From the NCBI GenBank assembly GCA_046757585.1, contig JBHHYR010000054.1:1-20298 (forward strand): a DNA stretch of 20,298 bases, given 5' to 3'. Position numbers and translations under genes: made by a program. This stretch comes from JBHHYR01 sp046757585. Its GTDB lineage: Bacteria; Desulfobacterota; Binatia; HRBIN30. Under the pieces are notes generated by a model. The model was not told the DNA's origin. It ran no database searches and was given only the letters and a program-made list of their open reading frames with translations. Below, piece after piece: positions 1-7,206 of the stretch. Position 1 is the first letter of the stretch; the number at the start of each line of letters is the position of its first letter.

Positions 1-74
1 TCTAGTAGGGGCGGATCGAACACCACATCGCCCTTGTCTACGGCGCGCCGTAGATCAGGAGCTGACAGGATCAT
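1..74 (-). CDS. dcd: Probable dCTP deaminase, N-terminal fragment (runs off the left edge)
   Basis: Reading leftward from an ATG at 74, the 24 visible codons give MILSAPDLRRAVDKGDVVFD followed by PPLL. The family typically opens with MILS, then a short helix, then a G-x-x-V/I-x-D-P strand, and this fragment has the same order. dCTP deaminase converts dCTP to dUTP for thymidylate synthesis; some relatives also act as dUTPase. The catalytic part lies outside the window. The start is 11 bases after the stop codon of the small gene at 86-370 on the same strand, so the two are probably cotranscribed. No clear Shine-Dalgarno sequence precedes the ATG; a TTG three bases earlier is an alternative. 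The call rests on a short stretch and is moderate. Confidence 0.5.
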   Translation of the reverse strand, partial: MILSAPDLRRAVDKGDVVFDPPLL

Positions 75-85
75 CAACGTCTAAA

Positions 86-370
86 TTAAGTGTTCAGATG
101 GAGATTGGTTGCTGCTAGGGATGCGACCCCGGTCGTGGTGAAAAACGAGCCCTGTAATCGCACCTTGACTTTGTCGCGTTCGACCTCGACCACTCGGCCC
201 AAAATGTATCCAGCGGTCTCGCTCTCGCGCTCCACAAGTTCCGTTTGCACGAAGCCCGAAATCGGGCCAGTTTCCGTATCGACCGAAATCAGCAACTCGT
301 CCAGTGGGCCAGGCTCGATTTGGCAGGGAACGCGAACGAGTTGACCTCGCTTGAACTGCATAGCAACCAT
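86..370 (-). CDS. Small conserved-looking protein of unknown function (94 aa)
   Basis: I do not recognise the family. The 94-residue product is soluble, with no signal peptide or membrane segment. It alternates short beta-prone stretches (LVRVPCQI at 11-18, ELLISVD at 25-31, RVVEVERDKVKVRL at 59-72), which suggests a small beta-barrel or SH3-like fold. This fold assignment is inference. The ATG at 370 was chosen because GGAGGG sits five bases upstream on the minus strand. The frame stays open to an ATG at 439, but that codon has no ribosome binding site and lies inside the predicted -10 box at 435-440. An ATG at 361 is also possible but too far from the SD. The gene lies 11 bases before the probable dcd start and likely shares its transcript. 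Confidence 0.6.
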   Translation of the reverse strand: MVAMQFKRGQLVRVPCQIEPGPLDELLISVDTETGPISGFVQTELVERESETAGYILGRVVEVERDKVKVRLQGSFFTTTGVASLAATNLHLNT

Positions 371-434
371 CCGACCCTCCACTCCAACAGTTCGCCTTAT
401 TTTCGCTGGCATTTCAAGAGCCAAAGGGAACACT

Positions 435-464
435 GACATAATGGAAAAAACGCGTGACTGTCAA
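435..464 (-). promoter_or_regulatory. Predicted sigma70-type promoter for the small gene and dcd
   Basis: On the minus strand a perfect TTGACA (459-464) is followed after an 18-base spacer by TATGTC (435-440), which matches three of six -10 positions. A transcript would begin near 428 and reach the ATG at 370 with a leader of about 58 bases. The -35 box overlaps the 8-base palindrome TCAATTGA at 461-468. Confidence 0.5.
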
Positions 465-630
465 TTGAAAAAGGCTGCTCTCTTGTTTGCGGCATACGCC
501 TGCTGAACGAAACCAGGATACTGGGAGGTCTGACTAGGACACTGCGCCTGGAATGAGGACGGAACCGTCGCGCCGAGCCCGGTTGACAATCTGCCGAGTG
601 GGCAGCTACGCAGGCGGGTGGGTGCGCAAT

Positions 631-1410
631 ATGCTGCTTGAAGATCGCATAGCGATTGTCTCAGGGGTCGGGCCCGGGATGGGGCGGGACATCGCACTCG
701 CCTTCGCGCGCGAGGGGGCGGACGTCGTGCTTGCCGCGCGGTCGGCTGCGCAGCTCGAATCGGTTGCGCAGGAGCTGCGAGCGCTCGGCCGCAGGGCGCT
801 GTGCGTCCGTACGGATATCGCCCAGCCCGATCAATGCAAGCACCTGGCCGCAGCTGCACGGGCCGAGTTCGGACGCATCGATGTCCTGGTCAACAACGCG
901 TTCAAGGGCGGCGCGGAGCCAACCATCGAGGATGCAAGCATGGCAGAGTGGCGGACGATCTTCGAGGTCAACGTGTTCGGCTCCGTCCAACTCTCCCAGG
1001 CCGTGGTCCCGTACATGAAGGCACAGGGCGGCGGGTCGATCATCTTCATCAACTCGATGTCCATGCGGATCATCGAGCCGGGCTTCGGCGGCTACGCGGC
1101 CTCGAAGGGGGCCCTGATGACGGCGGCACAGACCATGGCCAAGGAGCTGGGTGCTGACAACATCCGCGTGAATTCCGTCGTGCCCGGGTACATCTGGGGT
1201 CCCGCGTTGCAAGGTTACTTCAGGCTGCTCGCGCAGCAGCAGAAGACGACGCCCGAGGCGATCTATGCGGGCATCGCCTCGCGCACCGCCCTCAACCGCA
1301 TTCCGACCTCGGCGGAGATCGCCAGGGCGGTGGTCTTCTTCGCGTCCGATCTGTCGCGGGTCATCACCGGGCAGGCGCTCGACGTCAACGCGGGCCACTT
1401 CCTTCACTAG
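631..1410 (+). CDS. Short-chain dehydrogenase/reductase (SDR)
   Basis: This 259-residue protein has the classical SDR length and order: a glycine-rich cofactor motif SGVGPGMG (11-18), DI at 62-63, NNA at 88-90, Asn114 in the EVNVFG segment, Ser142 in INSMS, and the catalytic pair Tyr155/Lys159 in YAASK. VNSVVPGYIWGP (180-191) is the usual post-catalytic PG segment. It should be a soluble NAD(P)(H)-dependent oxidoreductase; the substrate cannot be told. The loop after NNA carries Phe-Lys instead of the usual Gly, and the glycine motif begins with Ser-Gly rather than Thr-Gly. The ATG at 631 starts the fold directly. The frame extends back to an ATG at 553, but those 26 residues are Arg-rich and unlike the family. 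No strong Shine-Dalgarno is visible. It stands alone, convergent with the DUF748 gene. Confidence 0.88.
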   Translation: MLLEDRIAIVSGVGPGMGRDIALAFAREGADVVLAARSAAQLESVAQELRALGRRALCVRTDIAQPDQCKHLAAAARAEFGRIDVLVNNAFKGGAEPTIEDASMAEWRTIFEVNVFGSVQLSQAVVPYMKAQGGGSIIFINSMSMRIIEPGFGGYAASKGALMTAAQTMAKELGADNIRVNSVVPGYIWGPALQGYFRLLAQQQKTTPEAIYAGIASRTALNRIPTSAEIARAVVFFASDLSRVITGQALDVNAGHFLH

Positions 1411-1413
1411 GGA

Positions 1414-1444
1414 GTGCGGGCCGGCAGGCCGACGAGACCCGCAC
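1414..1444. terminator. Possible bidirectional hairpin between convergent genes
   Basis: GTGCGGG (1414-1420) pairs with CCCGCAC (1438-1444), and GGCC at 1419-1422 and 1427-1430 could extend or compete with the stem. It lies in the 41-base gap between the SDR stop and the DUF748 stop, where a shared terminator is expected. There is no T-run, so this is tentative. Confidence 0.3.
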
Positions 1445-1451
1445 CGCCGCG

Positions 1452-4400
1452 TCATCCCGGCGCGATGTCGATGAGCACGGCTGGAGCACCTTGCGTCACC
1501 TGGCCCGTCGCCGTTTTGAGCTTGATACGCTTGGCGCTGACACCGCTTTGCTCTTCCAGGATTTTCCGCACGTGGCGCGTGCGGTCGCTGGCGAGCCGCA
1601 CGAGACGGTCTCGAGAGATCCGCCGCTGATTCAGCAGTTCGTCGAGAACCGGCTTTGCGGATTCCGGCAGGGGTGGCGCCGGCTGGCGAGCGACACGCGC
1701 TTCGAGGTACTCGCGCACTGCCGCCTGCGCCTGTGTATCAGCTGGCGCGGCATCCGCCCTCCCTTGTCCCATATCCACCAGGAGGTCGGCTTCCTTCAAC
1801 CAGTCAACATCCGCCGCCCCAATCTGGCCTGCCAAGGCAACGTCCAAACCAGGATGCCGCGCCAGCAGCGCTGCAACGTGCTGCGCCTGCACTTGACCTC
1901 GCGGAGCCAGCGCCGCGCTCCCCGGCTGGAAGAGCAGCGGCTGGACGGCAAAGTCCTCGACCTTCCCTCCTCCCAGGGTGACCAGCCCAACGAGTTTCAG
2001 TGGTGACGTGATTGCGTTGAGCACGACGTGCTGCAACGAATTCCGCACAGTGCTCAGCAAGCCGACTTGGGCTCCCTGGGCATCGCCGCTGAGCGGCAGA
2101 TCCAGGGTGATGTTTCCCTGCGCGTCGCGCATCAGTGCCAGCGCCAGGGACAACGGGATGCCGAACTGGTCGCGGAAGATATTCTCGCCACGCGTGCCTT
2201 GCAGCGAGAAGTCATGCAGCACCACGTGGTTTGCCGTATCGTAGCGGCCGGAGGCGACATGTATCGTCGAGGTCAGCGAGGCGTCCCCACGCGCCACGCT
2301 ATAGTTCGAGTAAGTCGTGGCGTAGGGATTGAACTGGAGGAGATCGATCCGTTTTGCCTCCAGCGTCAAGCGGGCATCGCCGGCCGCCACGGCTCCGTTC
2401 AGCGACAGTGGCGCGCCGCCGAATCCCGCGGTCTGCAGGGAGAGATGCGTGACGCGCAAGCTGGGCCATGTGATGTCCGTTGCCTGGACTTCCATTTCAG
2501 ACATCCGGCCACGAAAGAAGGGCGTCACCGACTGATCCGTGACGCTGAGTTGCCCGCCGCTGACATCGAGTCGTGCGACGTCGATCCGCACTCGCGCCCG
2601 GTTCGAGCGGGCGGGGGATCCGGACTTGGCCGCCGCGGTCGTCTGCGGCTGCGCCTGGTCCGTCGCGCCGTCCGAGGCTGTCGGGGCCGGCGAGGTGGGG
2701 CTTTGCTGTTCGGCACTGGCGGCGCTTTCTTTTTCTTTCGAAGCCGCCGGTGCATGAACGAACCACGCAGGCAATACCAGCCCTGCGGCCGTTCGAGTGA
2801 GCTGACAGGCCGGCTGGGACAAGCGAAGCCGCTGCAACCGGACGGCCACTGGCTCGAACGCTTTCTCCTTTCTGCCGGAGAAAACTGCCTCGGGTATACG
2901 AATCTCCGCGACGTCGGCGCGAAGTGTCTTCCACTGCACCGAGAACTGCTCGGGATCGTCCTCCGCCAACGAGACATCGGCGACAGTCATGTACCCCTTG
3001 GCTCGCACCGTTCCCGGCGAAGCAGCAGCGCGGTCGCCGAAACCGGCTCCGCCGGAGGTTTCCGCTCCCGCAACGACTTCGAGCGCGCCTTCGGTCCGGC
3101 CCGAGCGGATCAGGGCAGCCAGGCCAGGCAGGACGGGACGGAGCAATTGGGCGAGCGAAAGAGCCGTCCAACGGAGACTCCCGCCGAACCCGAACGGCTG
3201 CACCCGGACTGATCCGCTTACGGCCAGCGTCCCCTTACCCACCTTCAGCTCAATGCTGACGGGCGAGCTTGTGGCGCTCTCGGTACTCAGGTTCTCCCCC
3301 GAAACCCCGACGACCACGTCCAACGGCGACTTCGCTCCCAGCACGATCACGTGCGAATCACGCACGCCCAGGTGGGCGACCGTCCAGTGCCACGGGTGAC
3401 GGTCATCGCGCGCCGACGGAGGTGCGGCGTGCGGCTGGTCCCCCCTTTTCCCGGTTGATTCTTCCTTATCGCCGTCGCTCGGCGAGTCACCTCGGCCAGC
3501 GGGTGGTTCAGCAGCCGAGGCAGCGCCACCCAGCAGCGGGACAAGCACGGGCCCCGCCGGCTGTACGACGACCGCGGCGTCCACGGCGTTGATCGACTTG
3601 ACCGTGGCGTGATGGTGGAGCAGGTCGAGCCGATCCACGTCGACGGCAAGCGATCCCCAGCGCAGGGCGGGTCGATCCAGCTCCGGAACACGAACGACCA
3701 GGTCTCGTAGTGTCACGTGGCCGCGCAATTCATCGTGAATCCCCGACTCCATGCGGTAGTGGACTGTTCCGTCGAGCCGGCCGTGCAGCTGACTCCATCC
3801 GGTTGATGGAATGTACAAGCGGGCCAGACGCAGAGGCAGATCCTTGCCTTTGACCACCGCTTGTAGCCGGACACCCTTCTCCGCCGCGCTCAGATGCGCC
3901 GTGACGTGCAACGGTGCGCCCTCGACGTGCGCCTGCAGCTCGATGCGGGTCGGTTCCTCATATGTCCCGTGGTTCAGTGAGACCTCTTGCACCTGCAAGC
4001 GATTCACCGTCGCCTCAATGCGGAGGGGATTGCCGACCGTATAGTCCTGAAACGCGACCGTGCCGGTGGTCACGACGAGGGCATCCGCGGCGACTGTCCA
4101 ACCAGGACTTGACGCGGGGGGCGTTTCCACCGCCGCGGGCCTGGACCTAATCAGACGGGACAGATTCAGTGTGCCGCTCTTCAGCCGGTCGGCGTGCACG
4201 CGCGGTGACTCGAGGCGGACGCTGCGCAGACGCAGCGAGCGTTTGAAGAGATCCGGCCAGGAAATGCGCACGTACAAGTTGCGCCAAGTAATGATCGGCG
4301 GCGCGCCGGCGCCCTCGAGGAACACCGCTACATCCTGCAAGGCAACGGCACCACGCAGAAGCCACAGGTCCAGGTCACCGATCTCGACGCGTCCGTTGAT

Positions 4401-4550
4401 CGCATCAGACGCGCGGGCGGCCACAATCGGGCGCAGCACCAGCGGCAATGCGAGTCGACATGCGAGCAGGAAGATGAGCGTGGCGTCCAGGAACGGATGC
4501 CGTCTGAAAAACGAGAGGAGGCGCTTGCCCTGATGCTCGGACCCTAGCAT
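1452..4550 (-). CDS. DUF748 family (AsmA-like) envelope protein
   Basis: This 1032-residue protein has an N-terminal hydrophobic anchor (about 18-45, after a basic stretch RRHP), then a long periplasmic region rich in beta-strand repeats. Its C-terminal part, FQPGSAALAPRG at about 870-880 followed by a helix and LDVALAGQIG, is typical of DUF748 proteins. The family belongs to the AsmA-like group, in which several members bridge the periplasm and affect outer-membrane lipid composition; the exact role here is inference. Two low-complexity Ser/Ala/Pro/Gln-rich segments, about 340-385 and 600-645, look disordered and divide the structured parts. The ATG at 4550 was chosen because the anchor follows within 20 residues; the frame continues to 4751, but that part is Arg/Cys-rich and overlaps the MFS gene. 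It follows the MFS gene on the same strand with a 77-base gap. Confidence 0.75.
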   Translation of the reverse strand: MLGSEHQGKRLLSFFRRHPFLDATLIFLLACRLALPLVLRPIVAARASDAINGRVEIGDLDLWLLRGAVALQDVAVFLEGAGAPPIITWRNLYVRISWPDLFKRSLRLRSVRLESPRVHADRLKSGTLNLSRLIRSRPAAVETPPASSPGWTVAADALVVTTGTVAFQDYTVGNPLRIEATVNRLQVQEVSLNHGTYEEPTRIELQAHVEGAPLHVTAHLSAAEKGVRLQAVVKGKDLPLRLARLYIPSTGWSQLHGRLDGTVHYRMESGIHDELRGHVTLRDLVVRVPELDRPALRWGSLAVDVDRLDLLHHHATVKSINAVDAAVVVQPAGPVLVPLLGGAASAAEPPAGRGDSPSDGDKEESTGKRGDQPHAAPPSARDDRHPWHWTVAHLGVRDSHVIVLGAKSPLDVVVGVSGENLSTESATSSPVSIELKVGKGTLAVSGSVRVQPFGFGGSLRWTALSLAQLLRPVLPGLAALIRSGRTEGALEVVAGAETSGGAGFGDRAAASPGTVRAKGYMTVADVSLAEDDPEQFSVQWKTLRADVAEIRIPEAVFSGRKEKAFEPVAVRLQRLRLSQPACQLTRTAAGLVLPAWFVHAPAASKEKESAASAEQQSPTSPAPTASDGATDQAQPQTTAAAKSGSPARSNRARVRIDVARLDVSGGQLSVTDQSVTPFFRGRMSEMEVQATDITWPSLRVTHLSLQTAGFGGAPLSLNGAVAAGDARLTLEAKRIDLLQFNPYATTYSNYSVARGDASLTSTIHVASGRYDTANHVVLHDFSLQGTRGENIFRDQFGIPLSLALALMRDAQGNITLDLPLSGDAQGAQVGLLSTVRNSLQHVVLNAITSPLKLVGLVTLGGGKVEDFAVQPLLFQPGSAALAPRGQVQAQHVAALLARHPGLDVALAGQIGAADVDWLKEADLLVDMGQGRADAAPADTQAQAAVREYLEARVARQPAPPLPESAKPVLDELLNQRRISRDRLVRLASDRTRHVRKILEEQSGVSAKRIKLKTATGQVTQGAPAVLIDIAPG

Positions 4551-4627
4551 GGTCACGTGATGCTGCCACAGATCCGGCCGCGGGTCAGCACTGCACGGGA
4601 CGGCGCGCGGTCCGAATGAGCCCGCGG

Positions 4628-5914
4628 TCAGCGGCGGAAGCCGCGCAGGGGAACGAGTGCCAGCAGCGTCGCGAAGGCAGCGAGCGCGAACAGGACATGA
4701 TAGGCGACCAAGCGATCGATGCCGGCGGCGAAGGCAGCGTCGAGAGCACACCCGGCGGCGAACGGCGCGAGGCCGTAAGCGAGACTCGACGTGACGTGGG
4801 CCACCACCAGCAAGCGGGTCGGCGCGTGCACGGGCGCCAACCGGAACAGCACGTGCGTGTCTGCGACGCCGAAGCCCGAGGACAGGGCAGCGAGGCTGAA
4901 GAAGAACCCGGCCATCGGCGCGACCGCACTTCCCAGGCTCGGAACACCCAGCAGCGCCAGGTACAGCACGGCCATGCCAGCGGCAGTGGTGGCGAACACC
5001 GGCTGTGGGCCAAACCGGTCCACCGCTCGGCCCCAGAGGTACAGCGAAACGAAGCCGCCGGCGTAGTAGGCGACGGTCGCCACGAGCACGTCGGAGCCCG
5101 AGAACCCCAGCGTTCGGCGCATGAGAACAATCACGAACGGAATGACGACGCGCCGTGCGGCTCCGCCGAGGCTGACACCGAGGAGATACCTGCGTAGTCG
5201 GGCGTCGCTACCCAGGAGAGCGATGGCTTCGCGGATGCGCACGCGCTCGCCCGTCTCCGCTGGTGGTTCCGGCAGTCGCATGATCAGGACGATCCGCAAC
5301 AAGCCGCAGGCCGTCGCCACCGCGAACAGTGGCCCGAACGATCCGGGGCGTGCCGCGAGCCAACGCTGTGCAGCAACAAAAAAACCGATGAGCGTCAGGT
5401 GCCAGCCCGTGCGGAGAAGGCCGAAAAATTGGCCGACCCGTTCGGACTCGACATAGCCACGTAACAACGGGTACCACACTGTGCCGGAAACCACGACGCC
5501 GGCGGCGGCAGCCGTGAGGCTCGCCAGAGCAATTGCCATCGGCCACGGCGGCGCGGCCGCCGCCAACAACGCGAACGCAATCAACGGCATGCCGGCGACC
5601 ACCGCAACGACCTGCCCGGCGACGAGGATGGATCGCTTTCGGAAGCGCCCTACGGCGCGCAGGGTCGGCAGCTGCAGGAGCTGCCCCACAGGCTCGAAGG
5701 CGCGCTGGAGACCCACCAGGGTCTCACTCGCACCGAGTGCCACCAGGGCCAGCGTAGGCAGCTGGTCGGTGAAGGCGAGGCGATGCGTCATCCCCGCCGG
5801 ATGACTCAGAATGGCCAGGCGGCGGCCGCGCGCCCGCAGACTCGGCAACAGCTGCCCAGTAAGCTCCGGCGCGCCCCGGTCCGCCGCCGGCCGGTTGCCG
5901 GTCACGTCCTCCAC
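4628..5914 (-). CDS. Major facilitator superfamily transporter
   Basis: This 428-residue protein has about 11-12 hydrophobic segments in two halves separated by a hydrophilic, charged loop (about 225-250, PEPPAETGERVRIREA). The basic GRFRKR at 89-94 lies at the cytoplasmic loop between helices 2 and 3 where MFS motif A is expected. It should be an inner-membrane secondary transporter; the substrate is not evident and no antibiotic-efflux motif C was recognised. The start is uncertain. The codon at 5914 is GTG without a clear Shine-Dalgarno, with another GTG at 5905 and an ATG at 5791. The residues before 5791 (RRLAILSHPAG) look like the beginning of helix 1, so the longer form is preferred. 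The gene is divergent from the S24 gene and upstream of DUF748, possibly as a two-gene operon. Confidence 0.8.
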   Translation of the reverse strand: MEDVTGNRPAADRGAPELTGQLLPSLRARGRRLAILSHPAGMTHRLAFTDQLPTLALVALGASETLVGLQRAFEPVGQLLQLPTLRAVGRFRKRSILVAGQVVAVVAGMPLIAFALLAAAAPPWPMAIALASLTAAAAGVVVSGTVWYPLLRGYVESERVGQFFGLLRTGWHLTLIGFFVAAQRWLAARPGSFGPLFAVATACGLLRIVLIMRLPEPPAETGERVRIREAIALLGSDARLRRYLLGVSLGGAARRVVIPFVIVLMRRTLGFSGSDVLVATVAYYAGGFVSLYLWGRAVDRFGPQPVFATTAAGMAVLYLALLGVPSLGSAVAPMAGFFFSLAALSSGFGVADTHVLFRLAPVHAPTRLLVVAHVTSSLAYGLAPFAAGCALDAAFAAGIDRLVAYHVLFALAAFATLLALVPLRGFRR

Positions 5915-6022
5915 ACCGTCCAGCGCCGGGCAACGCAGTGCTCGGCTCCTGCCAACAGCCCTCCCCGTTCAACCGTCATATCGGTCGCGGCTTGCAAGGC
6001 TCGGACCCTATCGCGCGACGCA

Positions 6023-6051
6023 TTGACTTTCGCTTTTTATTCGTGTAGCCT
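6023..6051 (+). promoter_or_regulatory. Possible promoter for the S24 protein
   Basis: TTGACT (6023-6028), a 17-base AT-rich spacer and TAGCCT (6046-6051) precede the ATG at 6092 by about 40 bases. The -10 match is poor (three of six). This is the most AT-rich part of the divergent intergenic region 5915-6091. I saw no known LexA box (no GAAC-N4-GTTC or GTTC-N7-GTTC). Confidence 0.35.
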
Positions 6052-6091
6052 GGTTTTGGCGTAGGGCACGGGAAACCGGGAGGAAACGGAT

Positions 6092-6916
6092 ATGGACGCG
6101 TGCAACGATGCAGGGCTGACGGCTGCAGGAGAGATGGGGAACATGGGGTGCCGGGACACGATCGAGATTCCGTTGCTCGGCGAAGTCGCCGCCGGGGCAC
6201 CCTACCAGGCCTTTGCGGTCGAAGAAACCCTCAACGTCCCGACGACGCTATGGGCTGGCAAGCGTGTCTTTGCGCTGCGGGTACGGGGCAAGTCGATGAT
6301 CGACGAAGGCATCCACCACGGCGACTACCTCATCGTTGAACCCCGTCCCGTAGCCGACAATGGGCAGACGGTGGTGGCGGAAATCGACGGCTGCGTCACC
6401 GTGAAGAAGTACTATCGGGAAGCGGATGGACGAGTGCGGCTGCAACCCGCCAACCCTGAGATGCTGCCCCTCACCATGCGTGGCGACCATGTCCGGATCA
6501 TAGGCGTGGTCGCCGGGGTTTTGCGGAAGTTCGGTTTCGGTGACGGGCGGAGGGCGGCTGGCATGTCGAAGGGCAGCGGGACCGGCTGTACCCGATCGGC
6601 TAGCGGGGTGCGCCGTGCAGGAGGGGCTGTCGCCGACACCGCGTCGATTGACTTGGAGGTCAACGTGATGGACAGCCAGCTCATCCGCTGGGAGTCGGCG
6701 CTGGCGCGTGCCAGGCAGGACCGGCGACTCGTGCGCCACGTAGCGCGCATGGAAGAGCTGGGCCGCGATCTGCAGACCTTGCGCGAGTGGTGCGCTCGCA
6801 CCAATAAGCCCGGCCTGCGGCGTGCCTTACTCCTCGAGGCAAACAAGGTCATGCGCCGGATGCAGCGTTTCGCAAGCACCACAACCGTCCGTCTTCCTGA
6901 CCTGGTCCTCCACTAA
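6092..6916 (+). CDS. S24 (LexA/UmuD-type) self-cleavage protein without HTH, with a C-terminal helical tail
   Basis: The 274-residue product carries a complete S24 domain at about 25-148. It has the scissile Ala34-Gly35 in LLGEVAAGAP, the nucleophile Ser68 in VRGKSMIDEGI, the general base Lys105 in CVTVKKYY, and a final strand IIGVVAGVLRKF. LexA itself has about 70 residues of winged helix-turn-helix before this domain; here only about 25 unrelated residues precede it, which is closer to UmuD. After a Gly/Ser/Arg-rich linker (149-190) comes an Arg-rich, probably alpha-helical region (193-262) that I do not recognise. The start is well supported by GGGAGGA seven bases before the ATG. Only 177 bases separate it from the divergent MFS gene, so no missing HTH is hidden upstream. 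There is no umuC-like partner in the window. Role in the SOS response or another cleavage-controlled switch is inference. Confidence 0.8.
   Translation: MDACNDAGLTAAGEMGNMGCRDTIEIPLLGEVAAGAPYQAFAVEETLNVPTTLWAGKRVFALRVRGKSMIDEGIHHGDYLIVEPRPVADNGQTVVAEIDGCVTVKKYYREADGRVRLQPANPEMLPLTMRGDHVRIIGVVAGVLRKFGFGDGRRAAGMSKGSGTGCTRSASGVRRAGGAVADTASIDLEVNVMDSQLIRWESALARARQDRRLVRHVARMEELGRDLQTLREWCARTNKPGLRRALLLEANKVMRRMQRFASTTTVRLPDLVLH
6655..6670 (+). promoter_or_regulatory. In-frame internal ribosome binding site and ATG within the S24 gene
   Basis: GGAGG at 6655-6659 is followed eight bases later by ATG at 6668-6670, in the same frame as the S24 gene (Met193). Initiation here would make an 82-residue Arg-rich helical protein ending at 6916. 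The site sits right after the unstructured linker, where a separate gene start would be expected if the two domains were once distinct genes. Confidence 0.4.
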
Positions 6917-6940
6917 GCCCGCTTCTCACACGTCGGGGCA

Positions 6941-7206
6941 GGTACAAGTGCGCCCGTCACGACCTCCCCCTTGCCCCCTCCTTGGGGGACTGTCGATTTT
7001 CTCGCGATCGCGCCCTTCGAGACGCCGCCAGAAGAGGGCGGCTCCTCAGGGCGAGCGGTTGGTATATTGGATTTCAATACTATTTTTCCGTTCGTCCTGA
7101 GGAGGCCCCTTCCTTTGGGGCCGTCTCGAAGGACGTGCTTGGTGCTTATCGACAGCCCCTTGGTAAGGAGGGGGTCGGGGGGAGGTACAGGTGCGCCAGC
7201 GTCACG
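6941..7206. repeat. Nested inverted-repeat (BIME/MITE-like) element flanked by short direct repeats
   Basis: Between the convergent S24 and aminotransferase genes lies a two-layer inverted repeat. The outer arms are 6962-6997 and 7148-7186 (shared core: CCCCCTCCTT, ending CTGTCGAT). The inner arms are 7011-7058 and 7088-7137 (core CTTCGAGACG and CTCCTCAGG). Each inner arm is itself an imperfect hairpin (7011-7053 and 7093-7135), so the pair resembles two REP elements in opposite orientation around an AT-rich centre at about 7059-7087. Near-identical direct repeats bracket it: GGTACAAGTGCGCC at 6941 and GGTACAGGTGCGCC at 7184, each followed by CGTCACG. The right copy covers the aminotransferase stop codon. 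No transposase is present. Location between two gene ends suits a bidirectional terminator or REP/BIME; insertion as a non-autonomous element is an alternative. Confidence 0.7.

Noticed and set aside
37..54. An 18-base perfect palindrome around GGCGCGCC.
   Set aside because: It lies within the probable dcd coding sequence and is short and GC-rich, so chance is a sufficient explanation.
461..859. A minus-strand frame antisense to the start of the SDR gene.
   Set aside because: It is Arg/Ala/Pro-rich with no family pattern and overlaps the well-supported SDR gene.
2028..3212. A 394-codon plus-strand open frame inside the DUF748 gene.
   Set aside because: It has no family resemblance and is rich in Arg and Gly, while the minus-strand DUF748 frame is protein-like throughout.
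5915..6091. A possible LexA operator before the S24 gene.
   Set aside because: No GAAC-N4-GTTC, GTTC-N7-GTTC or other known LexA box is visible, so SOS control is not claimed.
6962..7206. A CRISPR-like or tandem repeat array.
   Set aside because: The repeats are inverted and nested with unequal spacing, not regularly spaced direct repeats with unique spacers.
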